Assembly (NCBI RefSeq): GCF_002879865.1
Contig: NZ_PNXY01000005.1
Span: 186,001 to 250,000, forward strand
DNA: 64,000 bases
Direction: 5' to 3'
Origin: Paraburkholderia rhynchosiae
GTDB lineage: Bacteria > Pseudomonadota > Gammaproteobacteria > Burkholderiales > Burkholderiaceae
The translations under genes and the position numbers were made by a program. Under the pieces are notes generated by a model. The model ran no database searches and was not told the DNA's origin. It was given only the letters and a program-made list of their open reading frames with translations. Numbering within the stretch: the stretch's first letter is position 1; the number at the start of each line of letters is the position of its first letter. Below, in pieces: positions 27,174 through 38,877 of the stretch.

Positions 27174-27338
27174 GGCTCGTCAGTCTCTTGTGCGCGGCGC
27201 GCGGTTGCGGGGCAGCGGTCAGCGGGGTGGCCCGAACCGGGCCGTCGCACCCGAGCGCCAGCATGCCCCCGCCGCAAGGCGCGAACATGACGCGACGCGC
27301 TCAGGGGCGTGCGGTGTTGCGTGCAAGTGTCAGCCGGT

Positions 27339-28364
27339 TCAGCGTTGCGCGAGCAACATGCCGCGCAAATCGCCGAAAACCTGCTCGGCGCTCAACTGCT
27401 TCAGACAGTTCAGATGACCAAGCGGACACTCGCGCTGAAAACAGGGGCTGCATTCGAGATGAAGCCATTGTACCTTCGCAAGCTCCGACAGGGGCGGCGT
27501 GTGGCGCGGATCGGTCGAACCGTACACGGCCACGAGCGGCCGGCGCAGCGCGGCGGCGACGTGCATCAGTCCGGAATCGTTCGTGACGACTGCATTGGCC
27601 CGCGAGATTAGCGCGGACGCTTCGCCGAGCGCGGTCTGGCCGCACAGATTGCGCACGTTCGGCGCTTTCTCGGCGATGGCCTGCGCAAGCGGCGCGTCTT
27701 TCGGCGAACCGAGTGCTACGATCTGCGTGTACGGGAACGACTGGCCGACCATTTGCGCGAGCGCGGCGAAGTGCTCGAGCGGCCAGCGCTTGGCCGGACC
27801 GTACTCGGCGCCCGGACAGAACACGAGCAGCGGCACGCGCGTGTCGAGATTGAAGCGCGCCGATACGCGCGACGCCTCGTTCAGGTCGGCGTCGAGCCGC
27901 GGCATCGGCAGGTCGTCGGGGATCTTTGCGCCAGGCGCGTAGGCGAGGGCGGCGTAGTGGCCAACCATCGGCGGACGCTCGTCCTTGCGCGGATTCGCGT
28001 GACGCACGTTCAGCAGGCCAAAACGGCTTTCGCCGGTATAGCCGATGCGCAGCCGGATGCCCGCCATCCACGGAATCAGCGCCGACTTGAGCGAGTTCGG
28101 CAGCACGTAGGCCGCGTCGTAGCCGACGTCGCGCAAGTCGCTCGCGAGCTGCCAGCGGCGCAGCATTTGCAGCTTGCCGTGCGCGAGATCGGTCGCGTAG
28201 ACGTCATGAATTTCCGGCATGCGTTCGAGCACGGGCGCGACCCACGAGGGCGCGACCGCGTCGATGACGATGCGGGGATGCAGTTTCACGAGGCGCGCAA
28301 ACAGCGGCTGCGCCATCAATGCGTCACCGATCCAGTTCGGTGCGATAACCAACGCGCGACGCAT
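27339..28364 (-). CDS. waaF: ADP-heptose:LPS heptosyltransferase II
   Basis: 341 residues, GT9 family. It adds the second heptose to the LPS inner core at the cytoplasmic side of the inner membrane. The start RALVIAPNWIGDALMAQPLFARL, the FCPGAEYGPAKRWPLEHFAAL segment (ADP-heptose site) and the NDSGLMHVAAALRRPLVAVYGSTDP motif are all diagnostic. The first ATG overlaps the end of a 89-codon open frame that I do not accept as a gene. Confidence 0.95.
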   Translation of the reverse strand: MRRALVIAPNWIGDALMAQPLFARLVKLHPRIVIDAVAPSWVAPVLERMPEIHDVYATDLAHGKLQMLRRWQLASDLRDVGYDAAYVLPNSLKSALIPWMAGIRLRIGYTGESRFGLLNVRHANPRKDERPPMVGHYAALAYAPGAKIPDDLPMPRLDADLNEASRVSARFNLDTRVPLLVFCPGAEYGPAKRWPLEHFAALAQMVGQSFPYTQIVALGSPKDAPLAQAIAEKAPNVRNLCGQTALGEASALISRANAVVTNDSGLMHVAAALRRPLVAVYGSTDPRHTPPLSELAKVQWLHLECSPCFQRECPLGHLNCLKQLSAEQVFGDLRGMLLAQR

Positions 28365-28654
28365 CAGAGTGATTGTCCGGTGTCGAAACGAAGCGCCGCG
28401 CGCGCGATGCGCGTGGCGGTTCGGATAGGTAAAAGTAAAAGGGGAATGCCGTCAGCCAGGTGGCGCAATGCCGCCATGGCCGGCGCGCCGCATTGCCCGC
28501 TTTGTTGTGCGCTCCTGTTCGTGCGTTGTCTTGAGCAGGCGAGCAACAGGTCGGGCAATCCGCCCGACACTGCTTTTGGCCAAAGCCTCGCAAACAATAG
28601 CGCAATCAACCAGACACGCAACGCATCAGGCAAGCAGCATTCAGAGCGTGGTGT
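28365..28654. other. Intergenic region upstream of waaF
   Basis: About 290 bp between waaF and the zinc-finger gene. It should carry the waaF promoter. An 89-codon leftward frame (28364-28633) fills most of it and touches the waaF ATG, but its composition (Arg, Leu, Ala, no domain pattern) does not convince me. No hairpin or operator stands out. Confidence 0.4.
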
Positions 28655-28849
28655 TCAATGGCCTTTGATCACTTCGCCGTCGCGCAGCTTGTAACGCGTG
28701 CTGCAGTACGGGCAGCGCGCTTCGCCGTGCGTGACGTCGATAAAGACGCGCGGATGCGCGCTCCAGCGCGGCATGGCCGGATTGGGGCAGTACGCCGGGA
28801 GGTCTTTTGCCGTCAGTTCGACCAGCGGCATTTCCTTGATATCGCTCAT
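28655..28849 (-). CDS. Small zinc-finger (CHCC type) protein
   Basis: 64 residues. The C-terminal half has HPRVFIDVTHGEARCPYCSTRYKL: a His, then a CPYC pair, together with an upstream Cys (AYCPNP), which matches the zf-CHCC domain also found in the mitochondrial NDUFS6 subunit. It binds zinc; its bacterial role is not established. The ATG (MSDIKEM) is chosen over an upstream frame because it gives the standard size. It lies 90 bp after ilvE in the same direction. Confidence 0.85.
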   Translation of the reverse strand: MSDIKEMPLVELTAKDLPAYCPNPAMPRWSAHPRVFIDVTHGEARCPYCSTRYKLRDGEVIKGH

Positions 28850-28939
28850 GAGACTTTCTCGTTGTATGCAGGGTGCGTGCGTTGCGCCGCGTGGGGCCGC
28901 CGTCAAACCGAGGCAGCCCAAAGTCCGGCGCAGCGCGCG

Positions 28940-29863
28940 TTAGATCTTGGTCAGCCAGTGCGCGTACTTCTCGCTCTTGCCGTTCACGATGTCGAAGAAG
29001 CCCGACTGCAGCTTCTCCGTGATCGTGCCGCGTGCTCCCGAGCCGATCGTGCGGTTATCCAGTTCGCGGATCGGCGTGACTTCCGCGGCGGTGCCGGTGA
29101 AGAACGCTTCGTCGCAGGTGTAGACCTCGTCGCGCGTGATGCGCTTTTCGATGACCTGGATACCCGCGTCGCGCGCCAGCGTGATGACGGTGTCGCGTGT
29201 GATGCCGTCGAGGCACGACGACAGGTCGGGTGTGTACAGCTTGCCGTTGTTCACGAGGAAGAAGTTTTCGCCCGAGCCTTCCGACACGTAGCCGTCGACG
29301 TCGAGCAGCAGCGCTTCGTCGTAACCGTCGGCGATAGCTTCCTGGTTGGCGAGGATCGAGTTCACGTACCAGCCCGACGCCTTCGCGCGGACCATCGACA
29401 CGTTCACGTGGTGGCGCGTGAACGACGACGTCTTCACGCGGATGCCCTTGGCGATGCCGTCTTCACCGAGGTAAGCGCCCCACGGCCATGCCGCGATCGC
29501 CACGTGGATGGTGTTGCCCTTGGCCGAGACGCCGAGCTTTTCCGAACCCACCCAGACGATGGGGCGCAGATAGCAGGACTCGAGCTTGTTTTCGCGGACC
29601 ACCTCGCGCTGCGCGGCGGCGAGCGTTTCGTGGTCGAACGGCACGTCCATCTGGAAAATCTTGGCCGAGTTCAGGAGACGCTTCGTGTGTTCCTGCAAAC
29701 GGAAAATCGCGGTGCCGCCGTCTGCCGTTTTGTAGGCGCGCACGCCCTCGAAAACGCCCATGCCGTAATGCAGCGTGTGAGTCAGCACGTGGATCTTGGC
29801 ATCGCGCCAGTCGATCAGCTTGCCATCCATCCAGATCTTGCCGTCGCGGTCGGCCATTGACAT
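28940..29863 (-). CDS. ilvE: Branched-chain amino acid aminotransferase
   Basis: 307 residues, fold-type IV PLP enzyme. It transfers the amino group between glutamate and the keto acids of Leu, Ile and Val. Marks are the GMGVFEGVRAY segment near the start, the PLP Lys in VRAKASGWYVNS, the LLLDVDGYVSEGSGENFF signature and GTAAEVTPI. The ATG giving MSMADRDGKIWMDGKL is used; the longer open frame upstream is not typical of the family. Confidence 0.96.
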   Translation of the reverse strand: MSMADRDGKIWMDGKLIDWRDAKIHVLTHTLHYGMGVFEGVRAYKTADGGTAIFRLQEHTKRLLNSAKIFQMDVPFDHETLAAAQREVVRENKLESCYLRPIVWVGSEKLGVSAKGNTIHVAIAAWPWGAYLGEDGIAKGIRVKTSSFTRHHVNVSMVRAKASGWYVNSILANQEAIADGYDEALLLDVDGYVSEGSGENFFLVNNGKLYTPDLSSCLDGITRDTVITLARDAGIQVIEKRITRDEVYTCDEAFFTGTAAEVTPIRELDNRTIGSGARGTITEKLQSGFFDIVNGKSEKYAHWLTKI

Positions 29864-30142
29864 ACGATTCTCCAGCAGGTGCGTGTTTGTGTGAGCCCCA
29901 GGCCCGTCGCCTCGCGTCAGGCCCCCGAGGGGCAGGAAACCCGGGCGTGCCGGCGGTTTCCGGTGGGGTGCAGCGAAGAGCGTCATTTTAGCGTCTTTTG
30001 CACATGGAACGGGCATTTGGGCGCACTTCGGGCGCTATAATTCGGCGCACGCATAATTCACGTCCGGATGCGCCAGCGGATGCTTGACGACCTGGCGCCG
30101 ATTTCCCTCATCGCGGCCTCCTGCGCCGGCGCTTTTCGCCTC

Positions 30143-30889
30143 ATGCTCGCTCGTCTGTCAGATATCGATCGCCGCGCCTTCCGTGAGGGCGCGCGCGACT
30201 ATTCGCCCACGCTCATGGCGATCTGCTCTTGGGGCCTCGTCACCGGCATCGCAATGAGCAAGTCGGTGCTCACGCTGCCGCAGGCGCTCGCCATGTCGCT
30301 GCTGTGCTACGCCGGATCGTCGCAACTGGCGGTGCTGCCGCTCCTCGCCGCCAAGCTGCCGGTCTGGACGGTGCTGCTCACGGCCGCCATGGTCAACACG
30401 CGTTTCGTGATCTTCAGCGTCGGTCTCGCCCCGCACTTTTCCTATCTGTCGATGTGGCGCCGTATCCTGCTCGGTTACTTCAACGGCGACGTGATTTATC
30501 TGCTGTTCCTGAAGAAGAACTTCCCGCCTGGCTATGTGCCCGGCAAGGAGGCGTACTTCTGGGGCATGGCGGTGAGCAGCTGGCTGTCGTGGCAGGTGGC
30601 GTCGGTCGCGGGCATCCTGCTCGCCAGTCTGATTCCCGACAATTGGGGGCTCGCGCTGGCGGGCACGCTCGCGCTGCTGCCCATCATGGTCGCAGCCATC
30701 GCGACGCGTTCCACACTGGTGGCGGTCAGCATCGCGGGCATCGTGTCCCTGCTCGCATTCGATCTGCCGTACCGGCTCGCGCTGCCGCTTGCGGTGATCG
30801 CCGCCATCATTGCGGGCAGCGCCGCCGATCTGATGGTCGAGCGCGCCGACTTGCGGCGCATCCGCAACGGCGCGGGAGATTCGCGATGA
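30143..30889 (+). CDS. azlC: AzlC family protein, branched-chain amino acid exporter large subunit
   Basis: 248 residues with about six to seven membrane spans. AzlC features are [26 protein letters not shown] near the N-terminus, [16 protein letters not shown] and [16 protein letters not shown]. With AzlD it exports branched-chain amino acids or their analogues. Two earlier ATG codons (30068 and 30080) are open in frame and lie closer to a TATAAT box at 30036-30041; the chosen start agrees best with family length. Its stop overlaps the azlD ATG. The neighbouring ilvE, divergent from it, makes the amino-acid context consistent. Confidence 0.87.
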   Translation: MLARLSDIDRRAFREGARDYSPTLMAICSWGLVTGIAMSKSVLTLPQALAMSLLCYAGSSQLAVLPLLAAKLPVWTVLLTAAMVNTRFVIFSVGLAPHFSYLSMWRRILLGYFNGDVIYLLFLKKNFPPGYVPGKEAYFWGMAVSSWLSWQVASVAGILLASLIPDNWGLALAGTLALLPIMVAAIATRSTLVAVSIAGIVSLLAFDLPYRLALPLAVIAAIIAGSAADLMVERADLRRIRNGAGDSR

Positions 30890-31209
30890 CATCCACGGAA
30901 ATCTGGCTGGCCATTCTCGGCATGACGTTCGTCACCGCCGTGACACGCGCGATGTTTCTAATCGGCGGCGAGCGCACGGTGTTGCCCGCGCGCGTGCAGC
31001 GCATGCTGCGCTACGCGCCCGCCGCGGCGCTGGCGGCCGTGGTGCTGCCCGACGTGCTGGCGACGCCCGAAGGTCTGTCATTCGCGCCGTCCAACCACGA
31101 GTTCTACGCGGCGCTTGCCGGCCTCGGGTGGTTTTTGTGGCGCCGCACCATGCTTGGCACGATCGTTGTCGGAATGATCGTATTTACGTTGTTGCGTCTC
31201 TTCATGTAA
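30886..31209 (+). CDS. azlD: AzlD family small exporter subunit
   Basis: 107 residues with four membrane spans, typical for AzlD. The [39 protein letters not shown] region (positions about 20-58) is the family core. It is thought to work with AzlC as a two-part exporter. The ATG overlaps the azlC TGA by four bases, so the two are made together. Confidence 0.9.
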   Translation: MTSTEIWLAILGMTFVTAVTRAMFLIGGERTVLPARVQRMLRYAPAAALAAVVLPDVLATPEGLSFAPSNHEFYAALAGLGWFLWRRTMLGTIVVGMIVFTLLRLFM

Positions 31210-31478
31210 TTCGGGCTCCGTCTATGCTGCGCTGCGGCATGCCCCGCGCGCCAGTCAAATACGGGGCATTCGCCCGCTCACGGGTCAGAAGGCAGGTTGG
31301 ATCAGTTAAAATGCCGGTTTCCGGGATGACCGCGTCGATGCCTGGCGCCCGCGCCGCGGCCTTGCCGCCGGGGCCCCGGCTTCGTGGAGCCGCCGTGCCG
31401 ACGCGCTGGATTTCACCGCGCTCAAAGCCCTGTGCGACGTCCGCCACCGCCTTCCCATCAACTCGCACACAAACGCCC

Positions 31479-32672
31479 ATGAACAAGGTATTGCGTCTCT
31501 CCGATCTGATCGCCGAAGGCAAGCTGTCCGGCAAACGAGTGTTCATCCGCGCCGATCTGAACGTGCCGCAGGACGATCAAGGCAACATCACCGAAGACAC
31601 CCGCATCCGCGCCTCTGTGCCGGCTGTCAAGGCAGCGCTCGACGCGGGCGCCGCCGTGATGGTCACGTCGCACCTGGGCCGCCCGACTGAAGGCGACTTC
31701 AAGCCGGAAGACTCGCTCGCGCCGGTCGCAAAGCGTTTCGCCGAACTGCTCGGCCGCGACGTGCCGCTCGTCGCGAACTGGGTGGAAAACGGCGTGAACG
31801 TCGCGCCGGGCCAGGTCGTGCTGCTGGAAAACTGCCGCGTCAACAAGGGCGAGAAGAAAGATTCCGACGAACTCGCGCAGAAAATGGCGAAGCTCTGCGA
31901 CATCTATGTGAACGACGCGTTCGGCACGGCTCACCGCGCTGAAGCGACCACGCACGGCATCGCCAGATACGCGCCGGTGGCTTGCGCCGGCCCGCTGCTC
32001 GCAGCCGAACTCGAAGCGCTCGGCAAGGCGCTCGGCGCGCCGAAGCGTCCGCTGGTCGCGATCGTCGCGGGCTCGAAGGTGTCGACCAAGCTGACCATTC
32101 TGAAGTCGCTGGCCGAGAAGGTCGATCAGCTGATCGTCGGCGGCGGCATCGCCAATACGTTCATGCTGGCTGCGGGACTCAAGATCGGCAAGTCGCTGGC
32201 CGAAGCGGATCTGCTGAGCGAAGCGAAAGCCATCATCGACGCCGCAAAAGCCCGCGGCGCATCGGTGCCGATTCCGACCGACGTGGTCACGGCGAAAGAG
32301 TTTTCGCCGACCGCCAAGGCCGAAATCAAGGCCGTCGCCGATGTCGAGGACGACGACATGATCCTGGATATCGGACCGGAAACCGCGAAGGCGCTCGCCG
32401 CGCAACTGGAAAAGGCCGGCACGATCGTGTGGAACGGCCCGGTCGGGGTGTTCGAGTTCGACCAGTTCGGCAACGGCACGAAAACGCTGGCCGACGCGAT
32501 CGCGAGATCGCCGGCGTTCTCGATTGCGGGCGGCGGCGATACGCTTGCCGCGATCGCCAAGTACGGCATCCACGACAAGGTCAGCTATATCTCGACGGGC
32601 GGCGGCGCCTTCCTCGAGTTCCTGGAAGGCAAGAAGCTGCCGGCGGTCGAAGTCCTGGAATCGCGGGCTTAA
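31479..32672 (+). CDS. pgk: Phosphoglycerate kinase
   Basis: 397 residues, standard. It makes ATP from 1,3-bisphosphoglycerate and ADP. Visible are the RADLNVP signature near residue 24, SHLGRPTEG, the substrate-binding Arg in [29 protein letters not shown], and the nucleotide-binding GGGDTLAA and [14 protein letters not shown] at the end. The ATG gives the normal N-terminus; the open frame continues upstream without typical sequence. No strong ribosome site is seen. Confidence 0.97.
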   Translation: MNKVLRLSDLIAEGKLSGKRVFIRADLNVPQDDQGNITEDTRIRASVPAVKAALDAGAAVMVTSHLGRPTEGDFKPEDSLAPVAKRFAELLGRDVPLVANWVENGVNVAPGQVVLLENCRVNKGEKKDSDELAQKMAKLCDIYVNDAFGTAHRAEATTHGIARYAPVACAGPLLAAELEALGKALGAPKRPLVAIVAGSKVSTKLTILKSLAEKVDQLIVGGGIANTFMLAAGLKIGKSLAEADLLSEAKAIIDAAKARGASVPIPTDVVTAKEFSPTAKAEIKAVADVEDDDMILDIGPETAKALAAQLEKAGTIVWNGPVGVFEFDQFGNGTKTLADAIARSPAFSIAGGGDTLAAIAKYGIHDKVSYISTGGGAFLEFLEGKKLPAVEVLESRA

Positions 32673-33168
32673 CGTGGCGACGCGCTCCCCAACGGCGAAG
32701 TCTGCAAGAGCGAACGTTCAGCGCGGCAAGCCGCGCGACACCGCGGCAGCAACGGCAGGGGAGCGCACAGCGCGCTCCGGCGCCGCAGCGGCGGCCCCTG
32801 AGTCCGCGCTTGCCGCCACGGTTGCCACTGCGCTTGCCGCTGTCGTCGAAGTCTCACAGGCTGTCGACCAACCAGAAGAATCCGGGCCGCCTTTAACGCC
32901 CGTGGAGTCGACCACTGTCGGCGACACAGCGGAATCGTCCAGCGCCCGAGCTGCCGAATCCGCCGGGTCGCAGTCAGAACTCCCGGACGCTGAAGTCGCG
33001 CTCGTGCCCCCGTCGGCGCCTCGCGTGCCGGCTTCGAACACCGCTTCACCTCATAAAGCGACGCTGGTTTCAACCGGCGCGCAACCCACGGCAGCATCTT
33101 TCGGTGCGCAGCCTCCGCATCCGACTCGCAGCGCTCTTTCCAGCGATCCTATCCAGACGAGGAGACTC
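32673..33168 (+). other. 496-bp pgk-pyk gap, open in the pyk frame
   Basis: No gene is called here, but from a GTG at 32674, two bases after the pgk stop, 165 codons run without a stop straight into the pyk ATG. The encoded stretch is rich in Ala, Ser, Thr, Pro and Glu with no domain pattern. Codon use is less GC-biased than in pgk or pyk (more TCA, CCA, ACT). The ribosome site before the GTG is weak, while a clear GAGGAG precedes the pyk ATG, so I treat the stretch as a leader or relic, not as part of Pyk. Confidence 0.5.
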
Positions 33169-34605
33169 ATGCATCGCGCCACCAAGATTGTCGCTACCAT
33201 CGGACCGGCTTCCAGCACGCCGGAGATTCTGCTGCAAATGATTCAGGCAGGGGCCGACGTGGTTCGGCTCAATTTCTCGCACGGCACCGCCGACGACCAC
33301 CGCCAGCGCGCCGAATTCGTGCGCGAGGCGGCGCGCCAGGCAGGCCGCGAGGTCGCCATCATGGCGGACCTGCAAGGCCCGAAGATCCGGGTCGGCAAAT
33401 TCGAAAGCGGCAAGGTCACGCTGGTTTCGGGCGAACCGTTCATCCTCGACGCCGACTGCGAGCTCGGCAACCAGGAGCGCGCCGGTCTCGACTATAAAGA
33501 CCTGCCGCGCGACCTGAAGCCAGGCGACGTGCTGTTGCTCAACGACGGCCTGATCGTGCTGAACGTTCAGCGCGTGATCGGCAACGAAATTCACACGATC
33601 GTGAAGATCGGCGGCGACCTGTCGAACAACAAGGGCATCAACCGCCAGGGCGGCGGTCTGTCGGCGCCCGCGCTGACCGCCAAGGACATGGAAGACATCC
33701 GCACGGCGATGTCGCTCAGCGTCGATTTTGTCGCGGTATCGTTCCCGAAGAATGCAACCGACATGGAGATGGCCCGCCAACTGGCGAACATCGCCGGCGC
33801 GCCGTATGGCATCAAGCCGAAGATGATCGCCAAGATCGAGCGCGCGGAAGCCATTCCGGCGCTGCAGGGCATTCTGGACGCCTCGGACGGCATCATGGTC
33901 GCGCGTGGCGATCTGGCCGTGGAAGTGGGGAATGCCGCAGTGCCCGCGCTGCAAAAGCGGATGATCCGTATGGCGCGCGAGTCGAACAAGTTCGTGATCA
34001 CCGCGACCCAGATGATGGAGTCGATGATCTACGCGCCCGTGCCGACCCGCGCCGAAGTGTCGGACGTCGCCAACGCGGTGCTCGACGGCACGGACGCGGT
34101 AATGCTGTCGGCGGAATCGGCGGCGGGCAAATACCCGGTGCAGACGATCGAGACGATGGCCGCGATCTGCGTCGAAGCCGAGAAGTCGGAACAGTCCGAG
34201 CTGGATCGGGACTTCCTCGATCGCACGTTCACGCGCATCGACCAGTCGATTGCGATGGGCGCGCTCTTCACGGCCTATCACCTGGGCGCAAAGGCGATCG
34301 TGGCGTTGACCGAATCCGGTTCGACCGCGCTGTGGATGTCGCGTCACTGGACGCACGTGCCGATCTTCGCGCTCACGCCGCGCGTCGGCAGCGAGCGGGC
34401 CATGGCGCTGTACCGCAACGTGACCTCGCTGCATCTGGACACCAACACCGACCGCGACACGGCGTTGCAACAGGCGTTGGAGACGGTGGTCAGCAAGGGC
34501 TACGCGTCGCGCGGCGACATGGTCGTGCTGACCGTCGGCGAGCCGATGGGTCAGGCCGGCGGCACGAATACGCTGAAGATCGTACGGGTCGGCGAGCCGT
34601 ACTGA
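33169..34605 (+). CDS. pyk: Pyruvate kinase
   Basis: 478 residues, normal length. It makes pyruvate and ATP from phosphoenolpyruvate and ADP. Visible are RATKIVATIGPASS, NFSHGTADDH, ADLQGPKIRVG, the PK signature with Lys and Glu metal ligands (IAKIERAEA), VARGDLAVEVG and MLSAESAAGKYPVQ. A GAGGAG site lies seven bases before the ATG. The same frame is open upstream through the whole gap to pgk. Confidence 0.97.
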   Translation: MHRATKIVATIGPASSTPEILLQMIQAGADVVRLNFSHGTADDHRQRAEFVREAARQAGREVAIMADLQGPKIRVGKFESGKVTLVSGEPFILDADCELGNQERAGLDYKDLPRDLKPGDVLLLNDGLIVLNVQRVIGNEIHTIVKIGGDLSNNKGINRQGGGLSAPALTAKDMEDIRTAMSLSVDFVAVSFPKNATDMEMARQLANIAGAPYGIKPKMIAKIERAEAIPALQGILDASDGIMVARGDLAVEVGNAAVPALQKRMIRMARESNKFVITATQMMESMIYAPVPTRAEVSDVANAVLDGTDAVMLSAESAAGKYPVQTIETMAAICVEAEKSEQSELDRDFLDRTFTRIDQSIAMGALFTAYHLGAKAIVALTESGSTALWMSRHWTHVPIFALTPRVGSERAMALYRNVTSLHLDTNTDRDTALQQALETVVSKGYASRGDMVVLTVGEPMGQAGGTNTLKIVRVGEPY

Positions 34606-34821
34606 TCCGTAGAGACTGCTCGACTGGCACAGGCTTGATGAGCGAAGCAGGCTGTCATGCCCCGCGAGAGGCGGCGCACCGGCTCAAAAACGCGCGCGAG
34701 GCGTGAAGCAACGCCCCGCGCTCGAGCGATGGTGCGAAAGGGCATGCGGTTTGCTTCGCGATAAAATCGCACAAAAGATGCCGGCGGCACAGGAATTCGT
34801 TTCAATCTAAGGAGTTACAGC

Positions 34822-35886
34822 ATGCCTCTCGTATCAATGCGTCAACTGCTGGACCATGCCGCTGAAAACGGCTACGGCCTTCCGGCATTCAACGTGAACA
34901 ACCTGGAGCAGGTGCAGGCGATCATGGCGGCGGCCGACAAGGTCAACGCACCGGTCATCATGCAGGCTTCCGCCGGCGCGCGTAAGTACGCGGGCGAAGC
35001 GTTCCTGCGCCACTTGATCGAAGCAGCGGTCGAGTCGTATCCGCACATTCCGGTCGTGATGCACCAGGATCACGGCCAGTCGCCGGCGGTCTGCATGGCG
35101 GCGATCCGCAGCGGCTTCACCAGCGTGATGATGGACGGCTCGCTCGAAGCCGACGGCAAAACGGTCGCTTCGTACGAATACAACGTCGACGTGTCGCGCA
35201 AGGTCGTGGAAGCCGCGCACTCGATCGGCGTGACGGTCGAAGCGGAACTGGGCGTGCTGGGCTCGCTGGAAACCATGAAGGGCGACAAGGAAGACGGCCA
35301 CGGCGCAGAAGGCACGATGACACGCGAGCAACTGCTGACCGATCCGGAGCAGGCCGCCGACTTCGTCAAGCTGACGCAATGCGACGCGTTGGCAATCGCA
35401 ATCGGCACGTCGCACGGCGCGTATAAGTTCAGCAAGAAGCCGACGGGCGACATTCTGTCGATCCAACGCATCAAGGAAATTCACCAGCGCATTCCGAACA
35501 CGCACCTGGTGATGCACGGTTCCTCGTCGGTGCCGCAGGAACTGCTCGCGGAAATCCGCGAATTCGGCGGCGACATGAAGGAAACCTACGGCGTGCCGGT
35601 CGAGGAAATCCAGGAAGGCATCAAGCACGGCGTGCGCAAGGTCAATATCGACACGGACCTGCGCCTCGCCATCACCGGCGCGATCCGCCGCTACATGGCG
35701 AGGAATCCGGGCAAGTTCGATCCGCGCGATTATCTCAAGCCAGCGCGTGAAGCCGCGATGAATATCTGTATCGAGCGCTATACGCAATTCGGCTGCGAAG
35801 GCCAGGCCGGCAAGATCAAGCCGGTTTCGCTTGATAAAATCGCGGAGAAGTACAAGTCGGGCGAACTCGCGCAGGTCGTCCGCTAA
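34822..35886 (+). CDS. fbaA: Class II fructose-bisphosphate aldolase
   Basis: 354 residues, CbbA/Fba subtype. It splits fructose-1,6-bisphosphate to triose phosphates using zinc. Zinc and catalytic residues are in HQDHGQSP (His81, Asp83, His84), in the [12 protein letters not shown] region and HGSSSVP. An AAGGAG site precedes the ATG. A GATAAAAT box about 60 bp upstream could be its promoter. It is the third glycolytic gene in a row after pgk and pyk. Confidence 0.97.
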   Translation: MPLVSMRQLLDHAAENGYGLPAFNVNNLEQVQAIMAAADKVNAPVIMQASAGARKYAGEAFLRHLIEAAVESYPHIPVVMHQDHGQSPAVCMAAIRSGFTSVMMDGSLEADGKTVASYEYNVDVSRKVVEAAHSIGVTVEAELGVLGSLETMKGDKEDGHGAEGTMTREQLLTDPEQAADFVKLTQCDALAIAIGTSHGAYKFSKKPTGDILSIQRIKEIHQRIPNTHLVMHGSSSVPQELLAEIREFGGDMKETYGVPVEEIQEGIKHGVRKVNIDTDLRLAITGAIRRYMARNPGKFDPRDYLKPAREAAMNICIERYTQFGCEGQAGKIKPVSLDKIAEKYKSGELAQVVR

Positions 35887-35947
35887 GCGGCATTTGCGTC
35901 AGCGTTTGAGTCAGCGCCTGGCCGTTTGACCAGGTTGTCGTTAGATC

Positions 35948-35982
35948 GCCGTTCCCGCATCATCCGGGGAACGGCGTTTCCC
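35948..35982 (+). terminator. Rho-independent terminator after fbaA
   Basis: The stem GCCGTTCCC/GGGGAACGGC with a nine-base loop is followed by a T/C-rich stretch (GTTTCCCTTTT). It lies 62 bp past the fbaA stop and separates it from the pur genes. Confidence 0.75.
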
Positions 35983-36031
35983 TTTTGTTCCGGTCACACT
36001 TTCTTTGCCTCATTTTTAGCGAACTACGACG

Positions 36032-36922
36032 ATGTCTACCCTTTACGAATCCACGCTCCGCTCGCTTCCGCTGCTCGGCCGCGGTAAAGTCCGCGACAAC
36101 TATGCGGTGGGCAACGACCAGTTGCTGATCGTCACGACCGACCGTCTGTCGGCGTTCGACGTCATCATGGGCGAGCCGATTCCGAACAAGGGACGCGTGC
36201 TCAATGAAATGGCGAACTTCTGGTTCGAGAAGCTCAAGCACGTGGTGCCCAATCACCTGACCGGCGTGGCCCCTGAATCCGTGGTGGCGGCGGAGGAAGT
36301 CGAGCAGGTCAAGGGCCGCGCGGTGGTCGTAAAGCGCCTTGAGCCGATTCTCGTGGAAGCCGTGGTGCGCGGCTATCTGGCCGGTAGCGGTTGGAAAGAC
36401 TATCAGGCCACCGGTTCCGTGTGCGGCGTGGAATTGCCGCCCGGTCTGCAAAACGCTCAGAAGCTGCCCGAGCCGATCTTTACGCCGGCAGCCAAGGCCG
36501 AAATGGGCCACCACGACGAAAACATCACCTACGACGAGATGGAACGCCGCATCGGCACCGAACTGTCGGCCACGATCCGCGACATCTCGGTCAGGCTGTA
36601 CAAGGAAGCTGCGGATTACGCGGCCACGCGCGGCATCATCATCGCCGACACGAAGTTCGAATTCGGGCTGGACAACCACGGCAACCTGTATCTGATGGAC
36701 GAGGCGCTCACCGCCGATTCGTCGCGCTTCTGGCCGGCCGACCAGTATCAGGTTGGCACCAATCCGCCGTCGTTCGACAAGCAGTTCGTGCGCGACTGGC
36801 TTGAAACGCAGGACTGGGCGAAAGAGCCGCCCGCGCCGAAGCTGCCGGACGACGTGGTCCAGAAGACAGGCGAGAAGTATCAGGAAGCGCTCGAACGTCT
36901 GACCGGGCACAAACTCGCCTGA
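36032..36922 (+). CDS. purC: SAICAR synthase (phosphoribosylaminoimidazole-succinocarboxamide synthase)
   Basis: 296 residues, the longer yeast-like PurC form. It joins aspartate to CAIR in purine synthesis. Marks are [11 protein letters not shown] near residue 20, [11 protein letters not shown], the [10 protein letters not shown] segment, and [10 protein letters not shown]. The purE and purK genes follow in order, a typical purine cluster in which PurE and PurK supply its substrate CAIR. Confidence 0.96.
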   Translation: MSTLYESTLRSLPLLGRGKVRDNYAVGNDQLLIVTTDRLSAFDVIMGEPIPNKGRVLNEMANFWFEKLKHVVPNHLTGVAPESVVAAEEVEQVKGRAVVVKRLEPILVEAVVRGYLAGSGWKDYQATGSVCGVELPPGLQNAQKLPEPIFTPAAKAEMGHHDENITYDEMERRIGTELSATIRDISVRLYKEAADYAATRGIIIADTKFEFGLDNHGNLYLMDEALTADSSRFWPADQYQVGTNPPSFDKQFVRDWLETQDWAKEPPAPKLPDDVVQKTGEKYQEALERLTGHKLA

Positions 36923-36958
36923 TCAGATTCGCGCCGTTCGAGAAAAGGAAGCCGCAAG

Positions 36959-38867
<1,909 letters not shown>

Positions 38868-38877
38868 CGCGCGCGCC

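Noticed and set aside
28364..28633. An 89-codon leftward frame ending on the waaF start
   Set aside because: The TGATG overlap with waaF is suggestive, but there is no ribosome site that I trust and the residues show no pattern; it most likely is the waaF promoter region.
32718..33041. A 107-codon leftward frame in the pgk-pyk gap
   Set aside because: Low-complexity Ala/Ser/Asp product; several frames are open here because of base composition, so openness alone is no proof of coding.
33070..34470. A 466-codon leftward frame opposite pyk
   Set aside because: Antisense shadow of pyruvate kinase, no recognisable motif.
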